From assembly GCA_945906115.1 (NCBI GenBank), contig CAMDQP010000065.1, positions 1 through 6,230 on the forward strand: DNA of 6,230 nucleotides. The letters are read 5' to 3'. Below, one piece after another: positions 1-6,197 of the stretch. Source of the DNA: Opitutus sp. GAS368. Its GTDB lineage: Bacteria; Verrucomicrobiota; Verrucomicrobiia; Opitutales; UBA953. The translations under genes and the position numbers were made by a program. Positions within the stretch are counted from its first letter, which is position 1. Each line of letters opens with the position of its first letter. Below the pieces are notes generated by a model. It did no database searches. It saw only the letters and a list, made by a program, of their open reading frames with translations, and was not told the DNA's origin.

Positions 1-914
1 GCCTCGATCTGGCGGATGCGTTCGCGGGAGACGCCTTGGAGCTGGCCGATGGCGTCGAGCGTCAACTCTTCGCCGTCCAGTCCGTGGCGGAGGCGCGTCA
101 CTTCAAGTTCGCGGGGCGTCAGCTGGGCCAGGATTTCGCGCAGCGCGTCCTTGAAGTCGGCGGCTTCGGCGTGCGCGGCCGGCGTCGAGGCGTCTTCGTC
201 CTTCAGCGTGTCGCCGAACGTGGTGTCGCTTTCTTCGCCGAGGGGCGCGTCGAGCGACTGGCTGTGCTGCTGATAGCTGCGCAGCTCGACGATCTTCTCC
301 GGCGAGCATACCAGGAAGGCGGCGACCTCCTCCTCCTCGGGTTCGCGGCCGAGCTTCTGGATCAGCGCGGCCTCGGCCTTGCGCAGCTTCGACAGCTGCT
401 CGTGGAGATTCCGCGGCAGGCGGACGGTGCGGCGGAGGAAATTCAGTTCGCGCATGACGGCGCTGCGGATGCCCCAGAAAGCGTAGGTGCTGAAGCGATG
501 GCCCAGGTCGGCGTCGAAGTCGCGGGCGGCTCCGAGGAGCGCGAAATTGCCAGCTGCGACGAGCTCCATCATTTCTTCGCGGGGGACGCGCATCTGCTTG
601 GCGGCGTGGTACGGCAGGCGGAGATTGCGGTTCACGAGTTCGTCGAAGGCGACCTGGCCTGCGGCGGTGAGGCTGCCCTCAGCGTCCTTGCCGGCTTTGA
701 TGAGGCGCCCGAGACGGAGTTCCTCTTCGGCGCCGAGGCGCGGCCAGCGGGCGATCTGGTTCAGGTAGCGCGTCAGGGTGTCGGCCTCGCCGGAGCGGTC
801 CGGGGAGGTTTCGACGACGCTGACCCGGATTTCACCGAGGTCGGGGAGGTCGGAGCGGAGGAGGGAGGTGAGGGCGTCGGGCTTGGCGGTGCGGGGGGTG
901 ATGTTGTTGATCAT
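1..914 (-). CDS. RpoD-like sigma-70 family RNA polymerase sigma factor (3' end beyond window)
   Basis: I translated the minus strand from ATG at 914-912: an open frame of 304 complete codons runs off the left edge. It is a sigma-70 family factor that binds core RNA polymerase and directs promoter recognition. After a short non-conserved N-terminus (about 44 residues, no region 1.1), region 1.2 lies near residues 45-80, region 2 near 88-160 (LVNRNLRL, then FSTYAFWGIR at 141-150), region 3 from about 161 with RTVRLP, and region 4 from about 255, with the helix-turn-helix ending in RERIRQIE at 297-304. The -35 reading residues of region 4.2 match RpoD. In region 2.4 the second Trp of the usual WWIRQA is Gly148, and Gln and Thr are Ser151 and Met154. 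No Shine-Dalgarno precedes the ATG; the upstream bases are pyrimidine-rich (CCTTTCTTTTTCCAC). It is transcribed away from the operon starting at 1202. Its family is clear; whether it is the housekeeping or an alternative factor is not, and the divergence favours an alternative group 2/3-like factor. Confidence 0.93.
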   Translation of the reverse strand, partial: MINNITPRTAKPDALTSLLRSDLPDLGEIRVSVVETSPDRSGEADTLTRYLNQIARWPRLGAEEELRLGRLIKAGKDAEGSLTAAGQVAFDELVNRNLRLPYHAAKQMRVPREEMMELVAAGNFALLGAARDFDADLGHRFSTYAFWGIRSAVMRELNFLRRTVRLPRNLHEQLSKLRKAEAALIQKLGREPEEEEVAAFLVCSPEKIVELRSYQQHSQSLDAPLGEESDTTFGDTLKDEDASTPAAHAEAADFKDALREILAQLTPRELEVTRLRHGLDGEELTLDAIGQLQGVSRERIRQIE

Positions 915-986
915 GTGGAAAAAGAAAGGGGCCTGTATATATAGGGCTAAAAAAGGGGGGTCGGAGGGGTGTATTTACACAAGTCG

Positions 987-1016
987 TTGAATGACAACTT
1001 GATAAAATCGTATAAT
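987..1016 (+). promoter_or_regulatory. Sigma-70 type promoter of the sulfatase operon
   Basis: TTGAAT (987-992, 4 of 6 consensus bases) is followed after 18 bp by a perfect TATAAT (1011-1016), inside the only AT-rich island of an otherwise GC-rich window. Transcription would start near 1023 and leave a leader of about 180 nt before the ATG at 1202. An overlapping alternative is TTGATA (999-1004, 5 of 6) with TATACG (1023-1028, 4 of 6) after 18 bp. The -35 region also overlaps an imperfect inverted repeat (GTTG 986-989 and CAAC 995-998) that could be a protein site. The promoter call rests on sequence match and position only. Confidence 0.6.
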
Positions 1017-1034
1017 ATTTTCTATACGAGTCGA

Positions 1035-1062
1035 CCTGGGGGTGGTCGGGGTGGCCTGGGGG
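1035..1062 (+). repeat. Pair of CCTGGGGG direct repeats in the operon leader
   Basis: CCTGGGGG occurs at 1035-1042 and again at 1055-1062, exactly 20 bp apart, just downstream of the predicted transcription start. The spacing is close to two helical turns, which would suit a protein bound to one face of the DNA. In a G-rich stretch such a repeat can also arise by chance, so the regulatory reading is weak. Confidence 0.3.
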
Positions 1063-1185
1063 CGCGCGCAGAGGCTCATTATGCCCCAGACCTCGGGTTC
1101 GTCAAAGGGGGTGGGCGGGCTTTCCCCCGGCCGCACTCCGTGACTACATTTGGCTGACTTTTTGGGTGGGAACGGTCGTCGCTTT

Positions 1186-1191
1186 GGGGAG
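1186..1191 (+). promoter_or_regulatory. Ribosome binding site that decides the sulfatase start
   Basis: GGGGAG lies 10 nt before the ATG at 1202. This supports 1202 over the in-frame GTG at 1166, which has no comparable site and would place a 12-residue extension ahead of a well-formed signal peptide. It is the only clear Shine-Dalgarno sequence among the five starts in the window. Confidence 0.65.
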
Positions 1192-1201
1192 TCTATATGG
1201 C

Positions 1202-2548
1202 ATGCCCCGCCTATTGCCCCTTCGCGTCGCTGTGCTCGCCTGTCTGGGCCTGTCGCTGTCCGCCGCCGACCGTCCGCCGAATATCCTGATGATCGTCTCC
1301 GATGACCATGCCTGGTTCGATTACGGCTTCATGGGTTCGAAGTCGGTTAGCACGCCGCACCTCGACAAGCTCGCGGCGGAGTCCCGCCTCTTCCCTCGCG
1401 GGTACGTCACGAACTCCCTTTGCGGACCGAGCCTAGCTTCGATGCTGACTGGCCGCCACGTGCATCGCCACAGGATCACGGGCAACGACCCGCGTATGCC
1501 GGCTGTCGAAGGTGCGAAAGGCGCAGGCAAGGCCGCCGCGGCGAAACAGAAGAGCGCAGCCTTCCTCGAAGGGCGCGCCCAGATGATTAAACTTTTCCAG
1601 CAGTCGCCGATCCTACCCCGCCTGCTCGGCGAGCAGGGCTACGTCAGCCTGCAGACGGGTAAGTGGTGGATGGGTCCTTATCAGACCGGCGGCTTCACCG
1701 AAGGCATGACCAAGGGCGGACGCCACGGCGACGAGGGCCTCGATATCGGCCGCAAGACCTTGGCGCCGCTAACGGATTTCATCAGCCGCGCGAAGAAGGA
1801 CGGCAAGCCGTTCTTCGCTTGGTATGCGCCGATGATGCCGCATGACCCGCACACGCCGCCCGAAAGGCTGCTCGCCAAATATCGCGACAAGTCGCCGACG
1901 CCGCAGGCCGCCAAATACCACGCGATGGTGGAGTGGTTCGATGAGACCATCGGCGATATTCGTGCCCATCTGGAGAAGGAAGGCCTCACCCGCGACACGA
2001 TCATCGTCTACATCGCTGACAACGGTTGGATTCCGCGCACGGATAAGCCGTCGGTCGATTTCGAACGCTCCAAGCAGTCGCCCTTCGACGGTGGCGTCCG
2101 CACGCCGATCTTCGTGAGCTGGCCCGGACACATCAAGCCGATGGTCATGGCCGAGGCGGCTAGCGCGGTGGATATCCTGCCGACGTTGCTCAAGCTCGTC
2201 GGCGCTCCCGTGCCTGCCGACGGCGACGGACTCGACCTGCTCGACGATGCGGCCCTGCGCGCGCGTCCGTTCGTTGCGGGTCAAAATTCGACCCACGACC
2301 TCCTCGATCTCGCGCGTCCCGCGGCCAGCCTGCGTTACCGCTGGCTCGTCGCCGGTGACCTTAAACTGATTGTCTCGAGCGGCCTTAAGACCGGCACGAC
2401 TCAGGCCGGTTCCACGGACGCCACCGAGCCGCCGCGCCTCTTCGATCTCAAGGCCGATCCCTACGAACTTCGCGACCTCGCCGCCGAACGTCCTGATGAC
2501 GTGAAGCGCCTGACGACCCAGCTCGACGGTTGGTGGACTGGCCGCTGA
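1202..2548 (+). CDS. Exported sulfatase-family protein with variant active site
   Basis: A 448-residue member of the alkaline phosphatase/sulfatase superfamily (S1 type), normally hydrolysing sulfate esters on sugars. The N-terminus MPRLLPLRVAVLACLGLSLSA is a signal peptide (cleavage near residues 21-23), so it acts in the periplasm or outside. The fold's landmarks are present: metal-binding DD at 34-35, the nucleophile region LCGPSLASMLTG around Cys74, GKWWMG with Lys154, HDPH at 214-217, metal-binding DNG at 273-275, and Lys291 in SKQSPFDGG followed by VRTPIF and WPG. The C-terminal subdomain ends with LFDLKADPYELRDLA, typical of the family. Two standard catalytic positions differ: the Arg of CxPSR is Leu78 (codon CTA) and the His of GKWH is Trp156. 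From memory, a PVC sulfatase subfamily shares CxPSL, GKWW and the downstream ITGNDP motif, so this is probably a conserved variant rather than a broken gene; I cannot check that here. An Ala/Lys/Gly-rich segment at about residues 103-117 looks like a surface loop. It is the first gene of the operon. The family is certain; sulfatase activity and substrate are not. Confidence 0.93.
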   Translation: MPRLLPLRVAVLACLGLSLSAADRPPNILMIVSDDHAWFDYGFMGSKSVSTPHLDKLAAESRLFPRGYVTNSLCGPSLASMLTGRHVHRHRITGNDPRMPAVEGAKGAGKAAAAKQKSAAFLEGRAQMIKLFQQSPILPRLLGEQGYVSLQTGKWWMGPYQTGGFTEGMTKGGRHGDEGLDIGRKTLAPLTDFISRAKKDGKPFFAWYAPMMPHDPHTPPERLLAKYRDKSPTPQAAKYHAMVEWFDETIGDIRAHLEKEGLTRDTIIVYIADNGWIPRTDKPSVDFERSKQSPFDGGVRTPIFVSWPGHIKPMVMAEAASAVDILPTLLKLVGAPVPADGDGLDLLDDAALRARPFVAGQNSTHDLLDLARPAASLRYRWLVAGDLKLIVSSGLKTGTTQAGSTDATEPPRLFDLKADPYELRDLAAERPDDVKRLTTQLDGWWTGR

Positions 2549-2568
2549 TCTCTCCTTCTCTTATCATC

Positions 2569-3726
2569 ATGAATACCCAACGCATCCTCCTCGCCGCGCT
2601 CGCCGCTGCGCTCGTCGGCTGTCAGTCCACCGATACCACCGCCCCCGCGCCGAAGGCCGCCACCAAGGCCGCGCCGAAACCCGCCCCCTCGCAGTATGTT
2701 TTCTACGTCGGCACCTCTGGTGCCAAGGCGCCAGGCATCCTGCGCTGCGTTCTCGACGGCAAGACTGGCAAGATTTCGGCGCCGACCGTCGCCGCCGAAG
2801 CCAAGTCCGCTTCCTATGTCGCGCTTAGCCCAGACGCTAAGTTCCTCTACGCCACCGCCGAAGCCGCCGAGGGTGCCGTCGCTGCCTATGCGGTTGAAGG
2901 CGACAAGCTACGTCTGCTCAACACCGAAGCCTCCAAGGGTAAAGGCCCGACGCACCTCGTCGTCGACGCCGCCGGCCGTAACCTGGTTGTGGTGAATTAC
3001 GGGTCCGGATCGACGACTGCCTTGCCGATCAAGGCCGACGGTTCCTTTGCGCCCGCGACCTCTTCGATTCAGCATGTCGGCACGGGCCCGAACGCTGGCC
3101 GCCAGTCCGGCCCGCATGCGCATGGCGTCTACTTCCATCCGAAGAATGGCCGTGTCTACGTTGCCGACCTCGGGACGGACGACATCTTCATCTACCGGTT
3201 CGACGCCGAGAAAGGCCTGCTGACGCCGAGTAAGCCCAAGTCTGGCCGCGTCACCGCCGGCGAAGGCCCCCGTCACTTGGCCTTCCATCCCAGCGGTCGC
3301 TTCGCCTACGTGAACACCGAGATGGGCCTCAACGTCGTCGCCTTCTCGGTCGCAGGTAACGGTGGGTTGAGCGAGATCCAAAGCCTGCCGACGCTGCCGG
3401 AAGGCGCGGACAAGAAGGGTGTCTCCACGGCGGAGATTTTTGTCCGCCCCGACGGCAAGACCCTCTACGTCTCCAATCGCGGTCATGACTCCATCGCGGT
3501 CTACACCATCGCTCCGGATGGCAAGCTTACGCTCCTCCAGCACATGCTCGGTACGCCCGCCACCCCGCGTGGCTTCGGCCTCAGCGCCGACGGTCGTTGG
3601 CTGGTGTGCGCTGGCCAGAAGTCCGGCACGCTCAACGCCTATCGAATCGGCCGCGACGGCAAGCTGACCGACACCAAGCAGTCGGTTGAGGCCTCGGGCT
3701 CCGCGGCGATCGTATTCGTTCCCTGA
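2569..3726 (+). CDS. Lipoprotein beta-propeller lactonase (6-phosphogluconolactonase-like fold)
   Basis: A 385-residue protein of the 7-bladed lactonase family (Pgl/YbhE and muconate-lactonizing-like propellers), which hydrolyse sugar or other lactones. I start it at ATG 2569 because this gives a lipoprotein signal, MNTQRILLAALAAALVGC, with lipobox LVGC and lipidated Cys18; an earlier in-frame start would overlap the sulfatase end and spoil it. An Ala/Pro/Lys-rich tether (about 22-40) leads to the propeller from about residue 43 (YVFYVGTSG). Repeated blade signatures follow: YVALSPDAKFLYA, GPTHLVVDAAGR, the family hallmark GPHAHGV at 181-187, GPRHLAFHP at 233-241, FVRPDGKTLYVSNRGHDSIAVY, and GFGLSADGRWL near the end. 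The family's cytosolic enzyme serves the pentose phosphate pathway, but an envelope-anchored copy cannot see cytosolic 6-phosphogluconolactone, so another lactone is likely. It lies 20 nt after the sulfatase gene without a Shine-Dalgarno. The fold is near certain; lactonase activity is inferred from family. Confidence 0.93.
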   Translation: MNTQRILLAALAAALVGCQSTDTTAPAPKAATKAAPKPAPSQYVFYVGTSGAKAPGILRCVLDGKTGKISAPTVAAEAKSASYVALSPDAKFLYATAEAAEGAVAAYAVEGDKLRLLNTEASKGKGPTHLVVDAAGRNLVVVNYGSGSTTALPIKADGSFAPATSSIQHVGTGPNAGRQSGPHAHGVYFHPKNGRVYVADLGTDDIFIYRFDAEKGLLTPSKPKSGRVTAGEGPRHLAFHPSGRFAYVNTEMGLNVVAFSVAGNGGLSEIQSLPTLPEGADKKGVSTAEIFVRPDGKTLYVSNRGHDSIAVYTIAPDGKLTLLQHMLGTPATPRGFGLSADGRWLVCAGQKSGTLNAYRIGRDGKLTDTKQSVEASGSAAIVFVP

Positions 3727-3741
3727 TTCGTCCGTTGCTGC

Positions 3742-6192
3742 ATGCGTCGTAGTCCTTTTCTTGTCGGCCTGCTCGTGTCGGCCTCCCTCGGCGCCGCGCC
3801 GATCGACTTCGCGCACGAGGTCGTGCCGATCCTGCGCAAGCACTGCAGTGAGTGTCACACGGGCGACAAGAAGAAGGGCGGGCTCTCCATGAATACCCGC
3901 GCCTCGCTGCTCGAAGGCGGCGAGAACGGCGCCGTCGTATCTTTGGTCCAGGCGCAGAAGAGTAAACTCCTGGAAGCAGTCGTCAGCGCCGATCCGGATA
4001 TCCGCATGCCGCCCAAGGGCGACCGGCTGAGTCCAGCCGAAGTCGCCACGCTCCGCGCCTGGGTCGAGCAGGGCGCCGTTTGGACCGATGGTTTCGCCTT
4101 CAAGCAGCCCGCCTATGAGCCGCCGTTGCGTCCGCGTCAGCCCGTGCTGCCCGCCGTGAAGGCTGGCCGCTCGCACCCGATTGACCGCGTGCTCGACGGC
4201 TGGCTGGCGGAGAACCGCGCCCCGACGCCGCTGGCGGCGGACGACACGACTTTCCAGCGCCGCGTGTCGCTTGACCTTGTCGGCATGCTGCCCTCCGCCG
4301 AGGAGGCGCGGGCGTTCGCCGCCGATCGCCGCCCGGATAAGCGTGTCCAGCTCGTGCGTTCGCTGCTCGCGCGGAATGTCGACTACGCCGACCACTGGAT
4401 GGTGTTCTGGAACGACCTCCTGCGCAATGATTACGCCGGCACGGGTTACATCGACGGCGGCCGTAAGCAAATCACCAACTGGCTCTACCTTTCGCTGCTG
4501 GCTAATAAGCCTTACGACCGGTTCACACGTGAGCTCGTCGCTCCTTCCACGGATAGCGAAGGGTTCGCGAAGGGCATCATCTGGCGCGGCGCCGTGAGCG
4601 CCGCTCAGATGCCCGAGCTCCAATATTCGCAGAGCGTCTCGCAGACGTTTCTGGGCATTAACATGAAGTGCGCCTCCTGCCACGACAGCTTCGTCGACCG
4701 CTGGAAGCTGCGCGACGCCTACGGCCTCGCCGCGATCTATGCAGATCAACCGATGGAGCTCGTCCGCTGCGATATCCCAACCGGCAAAGCCGCCGTCGCT
4801 GCCTGGCCTTTCCCTGAGCTAGGGCAGGTCGACGCCACCAAGCCGCGCGATGAACGCCTCGCCCAGCTCGCCGCACTCATCACCCATCCGGAGAACGGTC
4901 GCTTCCAGCGCACCATCGTCAACCGCCTCTGGCATCGCCTCATGGGCCGCGGCATCGTGCATCCCGTCGACGCGATGCAGACGCAGCCATGGAACCAGGA
5001 CCTGCTCGACGTCCTCGCCAACCGCCTCGTCGAATCCAAGTATGACCTCAAGGCCGTGCTCGAGTTCATCGCGACCTCGCAGGCCTACCAGTCGCGCGCC
5101 GAGGTTCTCGCCCGCGACGCCGAAGATAAAGGCTACGTGTATCGCGGTCCGCGCGCCAAGCGCCTCACCGCCGAGCAGTTTGTCGACGCCGTCTGGCGCC
5201 TGACCGGTACGACGCCGGCGAAGATTGAGCTCAAAGTTCCACGGGCCAATCCTACTGCGGCTTCGGCCAAGAAGCCCGTCATCGAACCGTTGGTCGCCGC
5301 ACCGATCTGGTCGGGTGATATCGCCGGCGGTCGGCTCCCCGCGGCCGGCGAGACGCGTTCCTTTCGCCGGCAACTCGCGCTGGACGCCGACGTGGAATCG
5401 GCGACCTGCGTCGTGACTTGCGACAACGGCTTCGAGCTCTACGTGAACGGGAAGAAGATTGGCGGAGGCGACAATTGGGCCGACCCGAAGAGCTTCGACC
5501 TCTCCTCGGCCTTGCTGAAGGGCGCTAATCAAGTCGTGGTCGTCGGTAGTAACGCGGGCTCCTCGCCGAATGTCGCCGCACTTTTTTTCCAAGTGAACGT
5601 CTCGCTTAAGGGCGGTGCCCGCGTGAGGATGGCTACCGACACTTCCTGGGAGTGGACGACGAGCGTACCGAACGCCCGCGGCACCTTCGCCGCCGCCGCT
5701 AAAGCCAAAGCCGGCGCCAAGGCCGCGGAGGTTGTCTGGCAGCCGGTTTCGCTCGTGAAGAGTGAAGCTTGGCGCAAAGCCGAAGTCCGCATGGCCGAGA
5801 TGCTGGCCGGTGTGGATGGCACGAGTAGCCTCCCGGCGCGCGCGAGCCTGATGAAGTCCGACCTACTGCAGCGCGCGTTAGGCCGTCCGAACCGCGAGCA
5901 GATTGTTTCCATGCGTCCGAACGAGCTGAGCACGCTCGAGGCCATCGATCTTTCCAACGGCCAGGCGCTGACGAGTCTCCTCGCTGCCGGCGCCGCCAAG
6001 CTGAAGAAGCGCGCTTGGTCGTCGCCCGAAGATCTCACGCGCTGGCTCTACGTGTCCGCGTTGAGTCGTGAACCCGCCCCGACCGAACTCAAGGTCGCCG
6101 CCGGCATCGTCGGCGCCGAGATCTCCGAACAAGGCATCGCCGACCTGCTGTGGGCCGTGTGCATGCTTCCCGAATTCCAGACCATCCGCTGA
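3742..6192 (+). CDS. PSCyt1-DUF1549-DUF1553 multidomain c-type cytochrome-like protein
   Basis: An 816-residue exported protein with signal peptide MRRSPFLVGLLVSASLGAA (cleavage near residue 19). Domains in order: a PSCyt1 planctomycete cytochrome domain (about 23-115) with heme motif CSECH at 35-39 and a possible axial Met89 in RMPPKG; DUF1549/PSCyt2 (about 145-335) with FQRRVSLDLVGMLP, the LANKPYDRF motif and a second heme-type motif CASCH at 310-314; DUF1553/PSD1 in two parts (about 370-489 and 664-816) with TIVNRLWHRLMGRG, LGRPNREQ and the ending DLLWAVCMLPEFQ. Between the two parts is an inserted stretch resembling a galactose-binding-like beta-sandwich (CDNGFELYVNG at 560-570, GANQVVVVGSN at 594-604, TDTSWEW at 632-638). 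The second heme motif is followed by DSF where the family commonly has DHPF. The biochemical function of this PVC family is not established; electron transfer during breakdown of complex carbohydrate is often proposed. It starts 15 nt after the lactonase, with no Shine-Dalgarno (TTCGTCCGTTGCTGC precedes the ATG). Confidence 0.94.
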   Translation: MRRSPFLVGLLVSASLGAAPIDFAHEVVPILRKHCSECHTGDKKKGGLSMNTRASLLEGGENGAVVSLVQAQKSKLLEAVVSADPDIRMPPKGDRLSPAEVATLRAWVEQGAVWTDGFAFKQPAYEPPLRPRQPVLPAVKAGRSHPIDRVLDGWLAENRAPTPLAADDTTFQRRVSLDLVGMLPSAEEARAFAADRRPDKRVQLVRSLLARNVDYADHWMVFWNDLLRNDYAGTGYIDGGRKQITNWLYLSLLANKPYDRFTRELVAPSTDSEGFAKGIIWRGAVSAAQMPELQYSQSVSQTFLGINMKCASCHDSFVDRWKLRDAYGLAAIYADQPMELVRCDIPTGKAAVAAWPFPELGQVDATKPRDERLAQLAALITHPENGRFQRTIVNRLWHRLMGRGIVHPVDAMQTQPWNQDLLDVLANRLVESKYDLKAVLEFIATSQAYQSRAEVLARDAEDKGYVYRGPRAKRLTAEQFVDAVWRLTGTTPAKIELKVPRANPTAASAKKPVIEPLVAAPIWSGDIAGGRLPAAGETRSFRRQLALDADVESATCVVTCDNGFELYVNGKKIGGGDNWADPKSFDLSSALLKGANQVVVVGSNAGSSPNVAALFFQVNVSLKGGARVRMATDTSWEWTTSVPNARGTFAAAAKAKAGAKAAEVVWQPVSLVKSEAWRKAEVRMAEMLAGVDGTSSLPARASLMKSDLLQRALGRPNREQIVSMRPNELSTLEAIDLSNGQALTSLLAAGAAKLKKRAWSSPEDLTRWLYVSALSREPAPTELKVAAGIVGAEISEQGIADLLWAVCMLPEFQTIR

Positions 6193-6197
6193 TCGCC

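Larger units (their letters stand above)
915..1201. other. Divergent intergenic region between sigma factor and sulfatase operon
   Basis: This 287 bp stretch separates two genes transcribed outward and should hold both promoters. It has an abrupt change of composition. Positions 924-968 are runs of A/G on the plus strand with a TATATATA core at about 937-944. Positions 970-1030 are AT-rich and hold the plus-strand promoter. Positions 1035-1170 are strongly G-rich on the plus strand, with runs of three to five Gs, one small inverted repeat (CGACC 1032-1036 with GGTCG 1044-1048) and another (GGGGG 1107-1111 with CCCCC 1124-1128). I found no convincing gene or small-RNA signature in it, and no clear -10/-35 pair for the sigma gene on the minus strand. 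Confidence 0.75.

Noticed and set aside
36..944. Plus-strand open frame of 302 codons opposite the sigma factor gene
   Set aside because: The minus strand encodes an unmistakable sigma-70 protein over the same bases. The plus frame has no recognisable domain and is a by-product of GC-rich codons.
937..948. TATATATA tract as the -10 of the sigma factor promoter on the minus strand
   Set aside because: There is no acceptable -35 at 16-18 bp, and the start would leave a leader of only about 15-20 nt. It may be a promoter part but cannot be supported.
1107..1128. GGGGG/CCCCC inverted repeat as a transcription terminator or attenuator
   Set aside because: The stem is only 5 bp with a 12-nt loop and no following T run. 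It lies ahead of the operon's first gene, so a terminator role is not supported.
969..1157. Small 62-codon plus-strand frame in the intergenic region (GTG start)
   Set aside because: It starts upstream of the -35 element and runs across the promoter, so the predicted transcript would lack its start. Its product is Gly/Arg-rich with no signature.
1166..1201. Extended GTG start for the sulfatase gene
   Set aside because: The extension puts 12 residues before a standard signal peptide and has no ribosome site, while ATG 1202 has GGGGAG at proper distance.
1433..1435. Leu78 codon CTA as proof of a sequencing error (CGA Arg to CTA Leu)
   Set aside because: CTA is uncommon in this GC-rich sequence and one base from CGA, so an error is possible, but the accompanying His-to-Trp change at 156 makes a subfamily feature more likely.
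2908..4749. Minus-strand open frame of 613 codons across the lactonase and cytochrome-like genes
   Set aside because: It overlaps two well-supported genes and the gap between them, has a composition rich in Arg, Gly, Val and Ala, and shows no motifs. Long antisense frames are expected at this GC content.
4819..5592. Minus-strand open frame of 257 codons within the DUF1553 gene
   Set aside because: It lies wholly opposite a conserved coding region, has no ribosome site and no recognisable domain.
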